From: Amborella trichopoda
Taxonomy: Eukaryota > Streptophyta > Magnoliopsida > Amborellales > Amborellaceae
Direction: 5' to 3'
Assembly: GCF_000471905.2 (NCBI RefSeq)
Contig: NW_006497511.1
Coordinates: 1,891,274 to 1,955,273, forward strand
Length of the DNA: 64,000 bases
The notes beneath the pieces were generated by a model. That model saw only the letters and a program-made list of their open reading frames with translations, was not told the origin of the DNA and did not search any database. Of the stretch, positions 24,051 to 34,340 are shown one piece after another; position 1 is the first letter of the stretch; the number at the start of each line of letters is the position of its first letter. The translations under genes were made by a program, and so were the position numbers.

Positions 24051-24533
24051 CTGAGTTAACGTCGTACAAAAAACTTCTTCATCTGGGAGATCTCTTGACA
24101 GGGGAGATTCCGACGGTACTGGGTGAGGTGCGAGGAAGTCTGCTAGGGCTTGACCTTTGACTACCTTCTGTGGTACATACATGATGTCGAACTCCATCAA
24201 CAATAATGCCCACTTGGCCAAATATCCTGACAAGCATAGCCGGGTCATAAGGAACTTGACCGGGTCCACCATGGAGATTAACTTGACCTCGTGACCGAGC
24301 AAATAATGGCGGAGCTTCAGTATCGCAAAGATCAAGGCTAAGAACATCTTTTCGATGGGAGGGTAATTATTTTCAGCTCCTTGCGTTCTGCGGCTGAGAT
24401 AACAGGGTGTTGTCTCTTTCCCACCATCATTGTTCTGCGTTAGGAGTGCCCCGAGTGACTCATCAAGGACAGTCACGTATAGGATGAGAGGCCTTCCTAA
24501 CATTCGCGTAGAGAGTACTTGTGGGTTCAACAA
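24051..24533 (-). pseudogene. Degenerate first RNase H (connection) of element C
   Basis: Minus strand. It begins LNPQVLSTRMLGRPLILYV, then ESLGALLTQNNDGGKE, EKMFLALIFAILKLRHYLLGH and KWALLLMEFDIMYVPQKVVKGQALADFLA. The block lacks a complete acidic catalytic set, as usual for the first RNase H of this group. It is open in frame with the archaeal-type RNase H downstream. Confidence 0.85.
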
Positions 24534-25600
24534 GTACTACGTGATGTCATTGAGTGCAGCTTGGCATGCTTTGTTCCATATGAAGGGGGTGTCCTTCTTT
24601 GAGATGAACCTTTGAATGTAGGCTAGCTGTCCTTGGAGAGACCGCAGTTCATGCTGGGTTGTAGGCGGCATGCCCTAAATTGCCTTGATTTTGAGTGGCT
24701 CGATCTCCAGTCCTCGGTTCCTCACGATGAACCCTAAGATATTTCTTGAGCATATGTCGAAGGCGCATTTCAAGGGGTTCATCTTGAGTTGGTGATACCG
24801 TAGCCATTCAAATACCTTTTAAAGGTCTTGTATGTGGGCATCTTTTGTTTTAGATTTTACCACCAGGTCATGCACATAGCATTTGACCTCCTTGTGGATC
24901 ATTTCCTTGAAGATGGTCATCAGGACTCGCTAGTATGTGGCACCAGTATTTTTTAAATTAAAAGGCATCACAGTGTAGCAAAAGACACATTTTGGGGTCA
25001 AGAATGCAGTAGCCTCCTCACCTTTTGGCGCCATCCTGATTTGATTATCACCAAAATACCCATCCATAAAGGAGAAGATTTGACAATGAGTCGTGGAGTC
25101 GACAAGCATCTCGGTGAACGGCAGAGGGAAGTCATACTTGGGGCATGCGGTGTTCAAGTCACAAAAATCAATACAGACCCTGATTTGGCCATTCTTTTTA
25201 TTGATTGGGAAAATATTTGCCAGCCATTTTGGGTATTTGACTTCACGTATGAATCCATCTTGCCGGACCTTGTTCACCTCATCGTCAATCCACATCTCGA
25301 GGTCAATTCTAAACCTTCTTGATTTCTACTTCGTGGGTTTTATGGTTGAATCAATACCGAGGTGATGGACAACAATCTGGGGGTCTAGACTAGGAATCTC
25401 ATGATAATGCCAGGCAAAGACGTCTCAATTTGCTCAGAGGAGGGAAATATAACTTTCTTTCTCCTCTGGGGACATTTTTGCTGAGATGAAAGTTAGTCTC
25501 AGGTCGGCCTCATCCCCCAGGTTGATCTCTTCAAGCTCATTAGCAGTGGCCTGACCACCTTCTTCCCACTCTTCTAGAGCTTCCTGGAGTTCCTCGTCAG
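24534..25600 (-). pseudogene. Reverse transcriptase of element C, catalytic loop mutated
   Basis: Minus strand. The pre-RT block EEWEEGGQATANELEEINLGDEADLRL (about 25560-25480) leads into the fingers: DGFIREVKYPKWLANIF, KKNGQIRVCIDFCDLN and DFPLPFTEMLVD near 25290-25100. The first catalytic region is FMDGYFGDNQI near 25060. The YxDD loop at 24867-24878 reads YVHD, so one catalytic Asp is His. The thumb continues with MNPLKCAFDICSRNILGFIVRNRGLE and LQGQLAYIQRFISKKDTPFIWNKACQAAL. It has at least three stops. Neighbouring domains are in the standard order. Confidence 0.9.
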
Positions 25601-26640
25601 AGGACTCACAAGGATTCTGATTGACCTTGAATGCAAAAACCCATGATCCCGACATCTCGGCTTCTAGGAGGGGCATAGTGTGGGAGAGGGCCAGGTCTCT
25701 GGCTAGTCCAGGCGATGGAAGGGTTTGATTCGATGATCTCGTGACTTGGATCACTTGGTGCTTTCCCCGAGATGGGTGCTTCAAGCACTTGGATCATGTG
25801 GCAGGCCTCGTGGGAGCAGGAGCTTGAAGATGACTCGGTTTTGGCTCGGGCTGCCGGGGCGTTAACAACTATTGAAAATCCAGCTGGCTAGGCCAGTAAT
25901 TCTCTGAGGCACTTTTGCTACGACTCGTTGAGGCTGGTACCTCCAAGCTCTTTGATTAGAGAGTCGAAGTCTGGGCGTTGTTGAGCTGCACCTGTGGAAG
26001 AAATAGAAGTGTAGGAAGGAGAAGAAGAGTTAGAACATTCCAGGCAGTTTTTTATGTCCTCGTCATAATTGGACATGTGCAGGGGTATTTTAGGTCTTGC
26101 CCTGGCTTGGACTGTGGTGGGGTACTTTTAGCATCATCACCCATATTGGATGAATCCCGAGCTGCTGGTGACGCAAGGATGTCCACCTGATTGGATGAAG
26201 GACAAGGTGAACTGCGTCTGGGATGAAGTCCAACAAGGTCGGCAAAGGGGCGAGAGGCCTGAGAAATTCTTCCTTGAATGGTTGCTGAGGAAGACGATTT
26301 CTTCATCGAGCCGACCTAGGTTCTTCTCATCTCCTTTTGGATCCCTGAGGAGGTGTTTGGACCGTCCTATTGGGTGGGTGAGTAGCCCTAGCTTGGTGGA
26401 CTGCCTTATGCTTCAGGTATTTGAGCCTACTTCGCCCATGGTAGACTTCTCAGGGCTGAGAGGTCAAGGGTTCTAAAGGGTTCAGTGTATGATCATGAGG
26501 GACTTATAGTGTGGCTTCCTCTTGATGGAAGCGATGACCTGGAAGTTTTCTGCGAGGACGACACAAACAATGTGGCCTTCCTAGACTTTCTCCGCAACTA
26601 TAGCTTCGAACCCAGAGCATTCCTTCATCTCGTAGCCCCA
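25601..26640 (-). pseudogene. Gag-RT spacer of element C without a protease
   Basis: Minus strand. Between the second gag finger and the RT lies a Ser/Pro-rich stretch with LPTLLDFIPD, GDDAKSTPPQSKPGQ and FDSLIKELGG. The same blocks occur in the B1 spacer (LPTLLDFIPG, GDDVKSTPQQSKQGK, FEALDRELAG). No D-[ST/N]-G-[AS] loop or LGRPWL block, both plain in element A, can be seen in any frame that I followed. The function is unknown; it may be spacer left after a protease was lost. Confidence 0.65.
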
Positions 26641-27002
26641 TAATTGGTGATATGGGCACCAAGGTTTTCAGTACCTTGGGTAAGGCGCTTAGGGTGCCTG
26701 ATGGGCTCGAGAGTGACGAGGCCCTGCTGAAGCATTGCTGGGAAGAGAGATGGAAGAGGGTCTTGCTCCATGTTTCCCTAGGCGTATGTTGGGAGGTCTT
26801 CTTGCACTGACGAAAGAGGGACTTGAGGGTGTCCTCTTAGGGTACCATGAGCTTCTTGGCATTGCTGTATCTTTTTTGCCAAGAGTTTGTGGAAGCTGGT
26901 GCATTCGCTAATGAAATGTCCTTGTAGCTAATGATACATGCACTGAAGGTTCTCAGTTCACGGAGGCAAGAATTTGGGTCGCCTTGTCGACTTTGGGGTG
27001 AC
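26641..27002 (-). pseudogene. Second gag zinc knuckle of element C, cut off by B1
   Basis: Minus strand. CMYHQLQGHFISECTSFHKLLAKKIQQCQE (described in parts: C-x2-H...H-x4-C, then a Lys-rich helix) matches the second knuckle of B1 (near 33120-33210). It starts right at the GTGAC site, so the rest of gag lies at 46014-47866. Stops and frame changes are present. Confidence 0.8.
26998..27002. repeat. Target site duplication of B1, left copy
   Basis: GTGAC directly precedes the TGTTTGAAC start of the B1 LTR. The identical GTGAC at 46009-46013 follows the other LTR. Confidence 0.92.
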
Positions 27003-28305
27003 TGTTTGAACAAATTTTTCAGCACCTTGGTCCTTGATAGGAAACATGTCAATAAAATCTACGAAACAATGGAAATTTCTGATAGTCTCAAAATTGCCCC
27101 ATAACTGGTTAGGATCTTCATCAACACTTCGAAGGACCACCTGCCGAGTTTCATCGTAATCAGACATGCCTAAGGCAGTGAACACAAAGAAACAATTTCA
27201 GCAAAATCGTTCTCTAGCACCTTGAAATGGACCCCATAACTAGAATAATACTTTTGGTGCATTAAACAGTCGTGGGACCACTGCCATTAGATCTGACACA
27301 GCCGAAAACCCTTATTGGTCAAGTTTCGGCTTTATCGGGCACTCAAGGACAACGTTATGGGTAAAAGACTAAAAAGGGGTAGGCTGCACACTATTCCCAT
27401 TTGGCCTCACTGTACCAAAACACCATTAAAGGTGGTTGTTTTTACTATCATAGATATCCAATTTTGGGGCCTATATCTAACTCGTTCCAAGTCGGATCGC
27501 TCCCCAATTTGGTAAGCGTGTTCGTCTCATCAAGACGAACAATTTGATATATGGTACGCCCCATGACGACGCTCGAGCATAGAGGAAAACTAAATGAAAG
27601 TTGCCAATACGTGAAGGAAGTTGTAGAAAATTCAGCAGCAACACGCCTCGTTCGAGCAGCCAGATTACGATGCTCGTATACCCGATCGGTAAGAAACCAA
27701 TTGCATTATGTGTGTGAGGTCCGAGGCTATCTCTGGTATGAATCTCACGTACGATGAACGGTTGGATTTCACACACGAAGGCATCAAAGCTGTTGTAAAT
27801 TTTGGCCGTCGAATTTCAAGATTCTGGTTAAAACTCAAGACGAAAAAATCTTCATCCGGACACGAAATCAAGCTGAGTTCGTTGCAACATGATCATGACA
27901 GCATGATCAGCTTGATTCAATGAAGAAATCTTAAAGAAATATCAAGGAACGAGCACACAATCGATCCGAAGTTTTAAAGATTCATCCAAGATTCAAGTCT
28001 CATGATCATGCCTCAAAAACATGATTCATGGCTCGAAGTTGGTATCAAAATGATCGCCATGCCGATCCCTACAAAAAAACAATAATATTTCGATCAAACG
28101 GGCATCAGAACGACATCGGGTCAGCCACGGAAGATCACACAAGTTCTCGAGGAGCAGCATGGACTGTTTTGAAATTCCACACATTGTTTGACAGGGGAAA
28201 AACAGTTATTTTTCACCCATTTTTAGAATTTCTTTAAATTCAATGAAATTGTAAAATTTTCAATTTTAGCTATTTTTTGGGCTTACACCCACGTTTTAGC
28301 CCAAT

Positions 28306-28314
28306 TTTATATAA
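28306..28314 (+). promoter_or_regulatory. TATA box of the B1 5' LTR
   Basis: TTATATAAA in CCAATTTTATATAAACATG. The 3' LTR has the mutated form CAATTCTTCATAAACATG near 43816, so only the left copy keeps a good box. Confidence 0.6.
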
Positions 28315-28364
28315 ACATGCAAAGCTAAATTGAAAGGGCCTTCGGTTCATTTTTGGATTGATTC

Positions 28365-28370
28365 AATAAA
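28365..28370 (+). terminator. Polyadenylation signal in the B1 5' LTR
   Basis: AATAAA lies 55 bases after the TATA box, a spacing expected when R is short. The 3' LTR copy (near 43881), where the signal would act on the transcript, reads AATATAA. Confidence 0.45.
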
Positions 28371-28439
28371 ATTTCGATTCCCTCTTGAGTTTGTGAATAC
28401 ATCTTGGAGAGGGAGAGAGGAGAGAGAAGAAAAGGGTCG

Positions 28440-28690
28440 ATACCCTTCGAGCAGGTAACTTTTTCTCTCCTCCCCTCTTTCTCTCTCCTCCCCTCTTTCT
28501 ATCTCTTCTTTTTCTCTCCTCTCTTGTCATCTCTATCTCTTTCTCTCTCCTCATCCCTTCCCATCTCTATCTCCTTCGAGCAAGTAACTTTTCTCTCCTC
28601 CCCTCTTTCTCTCTCCTCCCCTCTTTCTCTCTCCTCCTCTCTTTCTATCTCTTCATTTTCTCTCCTCTCTTCTCATCTCTATCTCTTTCT
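28440..28690 (+). repeat. CT-rich microsatellite in B1 5' LTR
   Basis: Runs of TTTCTCTCTCCTCCCCTC, twice preceded by TTCGAGCAGGTAACTTT (near 28447 and 28575), suggest a segmental duplication of the whole block. The 3' LTR has the same microsatellite at 43970-44220. Ser/Leu-rich frames here are translation of simple repeat. Confidence 0.85.
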
Positions 28691-29375
28691 CAGTGAAGCC
28701 TAGAGCCAACTGGTCTTCTCTCTCCTCTTTTATCAGTCAGCGAGACCTAGCACCGATTGATTTTCTTGCTCCTCTTCTGTCAGTCGGTGAAGTCCAGTGT
28801 CGACTGATCTTATCTCTCTTCTTCTCTCTCCTCTTCTATCAGTCGATGAAGCATACCACCGGCTGGTCTTCTCTCTCGTCTTTAGTCAATCGGTAAAACC
28901 TACCACCGACTGGTCATCTCTCTCTTCCTTATCAAACAGTAAGACCTAACGCTGACTGATTTCTCTCCCTTCCCCTGTTAGTCGACGAGACCTAGCACAA
29001 ACTGGTTTTCTCTCTCTTCCTCTATCAGTCGATGAGAACTAGCATTGATTGGTTTTCTCTCTCTTCTTTTGTCAGTCGATGAGACCTAGTGTCAACTGGT
29101 TTTCTCTATCTTTTTCTGTCAGTCGGCGAGACCGGGCATCGACTAGTTTTCTTTATCTTCCTCTATTAGTCGGCGAGATCTAGCGTCGACTGGTTTTCTC
29201 TCTTCCTCTGTCAGTTGTTGAGACCTAGCGTGACTGGTTTTCTCTCTTCCTCTGTCAGTCGGCGAGGCCTAGCACTGATTGGTTTTCTCTCTCTGATAAG
29301 TGAAGCCTAGGGCCAACTGAATTTCTCTCTCTTCCTTCTAAGCACAGTCTGTAATGCTTAACCCCGACTGCTCCT
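28690..29375 (+). repeat. ~47-bp minisatellite in B1 5' LTR
   Basis: About 14 diverged units of the pattern TCAGTCGGTGAGACCTA, a variable GCGTCGACTGG block and TTTTCTCTCTCTTCCTC. The unit carries a partial dyad, CAGTCG...CGACTG. The array occurs again at 44225-45190. Confidence 0.85.
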
Positions 29376-30178
29376 TCCTTCCCTATTTCTCATTTATTCT
29401 CTCTTTTTTCATACTCTTCTCTTCCTTTCTTCTCCCTCCTTCTTTCTTTCCCTTCTTCTCTTCTTATTCTCTCCAGATAGCCTTAATTCTGCTACTCTTT
29501 CATTTGACTAAGAGGGATTGAGATTAGCCTCTCATGGTAGTCCTGTCGTCTAGTCGTAACATTCTTGTGCCAGGGTTACTTAGCCCTCGTTATTGCTACG
29601 ACAGACTGACCATCGTGCCTAGCTAGTCGGTATTGGTAATGATGTCTAGTAGTAATCCTGTGAGCCGGTCTTAGTTACCCAACCCGTTTTACTACCACAT
29701 CAGGCCAATTATCCAATAGCCTAGTCACCACTCTGATCCTCTCGCTTAATCGAATTCTTCTCTCCCCCGTCTTTCTTCTCTTCTTCTTTTTGAATGTGTA
29801 TGCTTGTGTAAGTTCATCAAAGAGGAAAAGGGTGAGGTCTGACCCACCTGTTTTATAACGTTTGCCATATAAGTGTGTGATTGCAAAAAAGCATAAAACA
29901 AGAAGAATAGAAGCTAAGGGAGGTGATTCCAAACCTGTTTTATTATTGGGGGCCTTTCTTCGTGATCTAAGAGGACGCTCATGCGAGTCATCCTGAGTAA
30001 GTCCCAAACCCACCTTTAAATTCCTCTCTCACTGGTTGGTAACACCTGCCCCATTTTCGAACGGGGTTCCCGATAGAGCGATCTCAAAAAACATCCCGGG
30101 TCTTCTCTTGAAACCCGAGACACATGCCACCCGATGTCAAAAGGATCTGGAGGGCGAGATCAAGGCACCTAACTAGCT

Positions 30179-30196
30179 TGGCGACTCCACTGGAGA
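30179..30196 (+). other. Primer-binding site of B1
   Basis: TGGCGACTCCACTGGAGA starts three bases after the LTR end. TGGCGACTCC starts are common in Tat-type elements. In C the matching place is mostly deleted. Confidence 0.85.
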
Positions 30197-31299
30197 CTTA
30201 CTACCCCTTAGTCAAATCATTCTTGTTTGGCTAGTTTCTTCTTTTATTATCTACTTTCATTGTCCTTACACACTTTATTATGCTTGCGGGTTCTGCAACC
30301 CATTTATCCGGATCGGGGATTTTCTTATCCCTATATTCGAAAGTGTCTTTAAGGAACAAGTTCTTTCAACTTTGTTCCCAACCATCCTCTTGAACAAAGA
30401 CCCCTTGTCTAGCTCCCAGGTCTTAACCTGGACCGGGGTGAGGTGGGACTTAAAAATCCCTCACTCCCCATCTCCTCGCTCTGGCGGAAACTCCACCAAG
30501 GCACCCTGCATCGGCAGCACTTCTATTCTCCCACAAAGCATGCACCAAGCCATTGGGAAGTCAGTTGTCGGCCGTGTTTTTGAGGTATGCGGGAAGGCTG
30601 CTCAGTTCCATTTTGCAAGAGGAAAAAAAGCTGCCATTGCTTCTGTGGGTCGCCATAGGGCTACCCCCCACATTTCTGCACCATTGCTCTCTATCCTTAG
30701 AGGCTCATCACGTTGAGGTGAAAACCCCACAGTCTCCACCCCTCACACACACCACAAGGCTCGTGGGTTACCCACTCGAGCCACACTTCGGGGCAACCCT
30801 TCTGTTACCTTGAGACCCTATCCAAGATCGAACCTTTTAAGGCCAGATGCTACACACACTACTCATATGCATTGCACTGCTTGAGGCAACGCCATTGTCA
30901 CGCCAACCTGAGTACACAGGAGACGACCTTCTCGTCCTGAGTACACAGGAGACGACCTTCTCGTCCTCCTACTCTGCACACGCAAGTGCACCCTGTAAGG
31001 GGAAGGCATCTACTTGCTCCCTTGCAGACACTAGCTTGAGCCCGGGTTGACCCTCAAGTCTCCCGTAACCCTTCTTTAAGGGGCACACATGCGTGTCTCT
31101 CGAGCCCACAAGAGACCTCAGGGTCCTTCACCGTCCCCAGCCCAAGATGATTCTAGTTCCTGGCCCTCATCTATTGCCACACCTGATGGAGATAGCTCTC
31201 TCCTGTGCAAGAGGAGCAGACCAGCGACGACCTAGATCGCAGTTTTAGTGCGAGGTCCATCAGAACCTCAAGACCAAATGTCATAGGGGTCTGCAAATT
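30197..31299 (+). other. Leader of B1
   Basis: About 1.1 kb lie between primer-binding site and gag. A frame at 30553-30813 (LSAVFLRYAGRLLSSIL...) aligns weakly but in register with a minus-strand frame in the C leader (LSVILLRYIERLPRPLL... within 48603-48157). It could be a leader peptide or merely shared DNA. It includes the 29-bp duplication at 30908. Confidence 0.6.
30908..30965 (+). repeat. Perfect 29-bp direct duplication in the B1 leader
   Basis: Two adjacent identical units of 29 bp, each beginning CTGAGTACACAGGAGACGAC, at 30908-30936 and 30937-30965. Perfect identity in a heavily mutated element implies a recent slippage event. Confidence 0.9.
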
Positions 31300-33215
31300 T
31301 TGACTAGAGAGGTGACTAAGCCAGTCAAATCAAACAATTATGATGACCCTCTTCGCTTGAATCCCTTCTACGCCCTTCATACGATGAAGCCTGAGGAAGA
31401 GCTCCATGAGCCTTGTGCTGTGGTTACTATTGTAGAAAAAGACCCAGCCACTCAGCAGCCACGGTCTCAAGACCGACGAGAACCGATCCAAAAAACGATT
31501 AGTATACAAGAGCTGAGTTCAATCAGGGCATGATGGCCCCTTGCTGATTGACCTACCACGTACAACCCATCAGGCTCGCAAGCCCTCTGTTGCCATTAAC
31601 GTTGACCTCTATAGTGAAATTGTCAGTGTAATGGTCGTAAGCAAGCCTGGCGATACGCAAGAAGAGAGCATGAACAAGTTCGAGGATATGGTTCACACGA
31701 TGATGGAAAAGATCGATCGTATCACTGCTGCACGACCGTCGGCTAACCATGAGGTTAATTCCCATCACTCTGATGGTGCACCTCCAAGGTAGCCCCCTCC
31801 TTCTACCTCATAGGACAATTATGTCCCCCACCCGTCTCTCAGATAGACATTGACACTATGGTCACCCATAGCCTAAAGAACAGACAAATCCCTAGGATAC
31901 AGGGCGCAATGCCTTATCAAAGGCCATACCCCTCGTATATTGATCAGGTCTCGTTTCCCTCAGATTATAAGAAAGGGAATTTTCCTTTATTCAACGGAAC
32001 CACATCCCCGAACCAAGATATTGCCCACTGCCAGGCAGCATGTCGAGAAACAGTGGCTGCCGGGAGACTTCCCCTCCGACAGTTTGTTGAGACCTCGATG
32101 GCCCAGCATTTCAATGGTATGCCCGACTCCCTCCAAACTCAGTTCATACGTGGGAGGAGATGAAAAAGTTATTCTATCAATGCTTCTATGAGGTCGAGAG
32201 AGAGGTTCAAACAATCGAACTTCTCACCCTAACTCAAGATCTCGATGAGCCCGTGGATCAATTCATATCAAGATGGAGAAACTTGGCTTCCCGCCATCTT
32301 AACCCTATTCCTGAGAAGGAAGCAATCCAAACTTGCGTGCAAAACATGCGACCTGAAATCTCTCTACATGTCGAGGCCTCTAATCCAACCTCCATGTCAG
32401 AGTTGATCTCTAAATCAATCCGCATAGAAAGTCTATCATGCCACCATGGTTCAACACGACAACTATGTACAAGTTCAGCAAACAACCAAGGCAATGGTAA
32501 CTCTTGGAATAACATAAGGAGCAGCCAACAGAAAGGAGTAATCAGTGCGGCTGTCATGGTCACTGATTTAAAGAAGGCTCCCTCCCAAACTTTGGACCTC
32601 TCTATAGGGGTAAGCACAGCAAAGGTAGCATCCCAGGCTAATAAGCAACAACAATCGTACAATCGGGTACCCCCACCGCCAACCTTGAACGGGGTGATTA
32701 TTTCACCAGACGCAGGAACAAGGTCTACCCCTTCAAGAAGAAATGGGTCCCTGTGCTATTCCGGTTATTATTAGAACAAAATATGATCCAGCTTCTAGAA
32801 ACAAAAGTCCCTGAGCAGCCTGGCCTTAACACTCAGGTGAATTATTGTGCCTACCATCAGAGGATCAATCATCCTACAGATGACTGCTACATGCTGAAGA
32901 ATATTATTGAGGCCCTGATTCTGAAGGGTCAGATAAATCTTGAAGACTTAAAGAGAGCCTTCGGGGCAGTCGAGGCCTCTCATGTCATAACCATCCAAGA
33001 GGAAGACAAAATTCCCGATATCCTTTATGCCTTCTTCATTATAATGCTTCAGGAAGGCATAATCACACTAAATCAAGCAAGGAAGCCTCATCGCCTTGCT
33101 AAAGGGACTGAAGACCGTTGGTGCCCATACCATCAGATAAGAGGCCATTATCTATCAAAGTGCACAAGCTTCCTTGATATATTCACAAAGAAAATGCGGG
33201 AGTGTCAGGAGTTCT
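31300..33215 (+). pseudogene. gag of B1, broken
   Basis: Gag builds the particle. The start is uncertain; an ATG at 31300 opens a 77-residue frame. A conserved block with VMVVSKPGDTQEESMNKFE (31625-31690) is also in C. The capsid part starts YPSYIDQVSFPSDYKKG near 31930, shifts frame near 32090, and goes on with FQWYARLPPNS, HTWEEMKKLFYQCFYEV, LDEPVDQFISRWRNLA and EAIQTCVQNMRPEISLHVE to about 32390, the standard retrotransposon gag signature. Two C-x2-H...H-x4-C fingers follow: YCAYHQRINHPTDDC (about 32845) and WCPYHQIRGHYLSKC (about 33118). Compared with C it has fewer stops. Confidence 0.88.
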
Positions 33216-34340
33216 ACAATCTCTCTGTAAGTGATCCTCAAGTCATTCCTCTATCGACGCAAGAAGGTCTCACAAAGAAGGACCTTCCTATCAATGACTC
33301 GGACTCTATGGAACCCTCGACCCCAGCCATGGATAGTCTACCATGGTCGAAGCAGACTCAAGACCTTAAGGCGAGATGCAGTTCACCAAACTAGGGCTAT
33401 TTGCCAGCTCAGCAAGATGAATCCAACATCACCTCAGAAAACAAGAAAAAGACGTGCACCAAGGGCTACTCGCCGACGAAACAAGACAACTCAACCCACA
33501 ATTGGGCAAGAATTTCTCAAGCCCCTTCCTCCACTGCCAACTTTACTGGACTTCATCCCTGGCACTGTCCTTCCTCTTTCTTCATTCTGTCAAGAAAACA
33601 TCCTCGTGCCATCTCCCACTCAGCATACGTCCAATAAGGGTGACGACGTTAAAAGCACTCCCCAACAGTCTAAGCAAGGGAAAAACCAAAAAGACCCCCT
33701 GCACCCATCCAACCCTGGTGATGACGTAAAAAGCTGCCCAGATCTATCTGATGAGGGGAACGACCTTAAAAGTCTCACACCTTCTAACCCTTCTCCTCTA
33801 TCTTCTCTTGCTTTTCAGTCTCCCTCTTCTATCTCTTCTGTAGGTACAACCTTGATAGGCTTGGACTTCGAGGCTCTGGATCGAGAACTTGCAGGAGCCA
33901 ATAGAAGCAAGACGCAGCAAAAGTGATTGAGAAAGACCTTGGCACAGGCAACAGCATTTCTAACAGTTGTCGATTCCCTGATAGCTAAAGCCAAGGCAGA
34001 GCCACATTCTCTAAAGAAGCACAAGAAGTCGAAGCCAAAGAAACCCTAGTGGCCCCCTGAGCCCGACTTTGAGCAAAGGCTGAGAGAATTGAGGGGGCAA
34101 AGTTTTTATTCTTAAGAGGCTTGCCATATGGTATAAGTCTATGAAGCACAAGTCACTGTGGAGCAAGCACTACACACATCTGCACAAGGGTCGTGTGATT
34201 CATACGAGGACACTTCACGCCCAACCTTTGCTGAACCCCAAAACAAGCTCCTGCAGCCTGATTGACTTCCCATGTTTGAGGTCGACTTCTGTCCCACGAT
34301 TCGAGAAAGACGCACAAATCATGACATGCTCTGGAACTCT
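33216..34340 (+). pseudogene. Gag-RT spacer of B1 without a protease
   Basis: The frame from 33231 to 33926 is open for 231 codons: VYHGRSRLK, a basic RKRRAPRATRRRNK patch, LPTLLDFIPG, then Ser/Pro-rich sequence with two GDDVKS repeats and GLDFEALDRELAG. It continues past a stop with KKHKKSKPKKP and EPDFEQRLRELRG. The same blocks occur in C. No protease loop is seen between the second gag finger and the RT. The basic patches could bind nucleic acid or be a nuclear signal, but this is a guess. Confidence 0.65.

Larger units (their letters stand above)
27003..30175 (+). repeat. 5' LTR of B1
   Basis: 3173 bp, from TGTTTGAACAAATTT to CACCTAACTA (consensus end TAACCA). U3 (about 1.3 kb) and the last 300 bases align to the LTRs of C; the middle does not. 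TATA at 28306 and AATAAA at 28365 put a short R region near 28340-28390. The U5 part has a CT microsatellite and a minisatellite of about 47 bp. Confidence 0.92.

Noticed and set aside
28404-28703. Ser/Leu-rich frame of 99 codons, and a similar one of 123 codons at 43917-44288
   Set aside because: Both are translations of the CT microsatellite in the B1 LTRs; they look like membrane segments only because CTCTCT codes for Leu and Ser.
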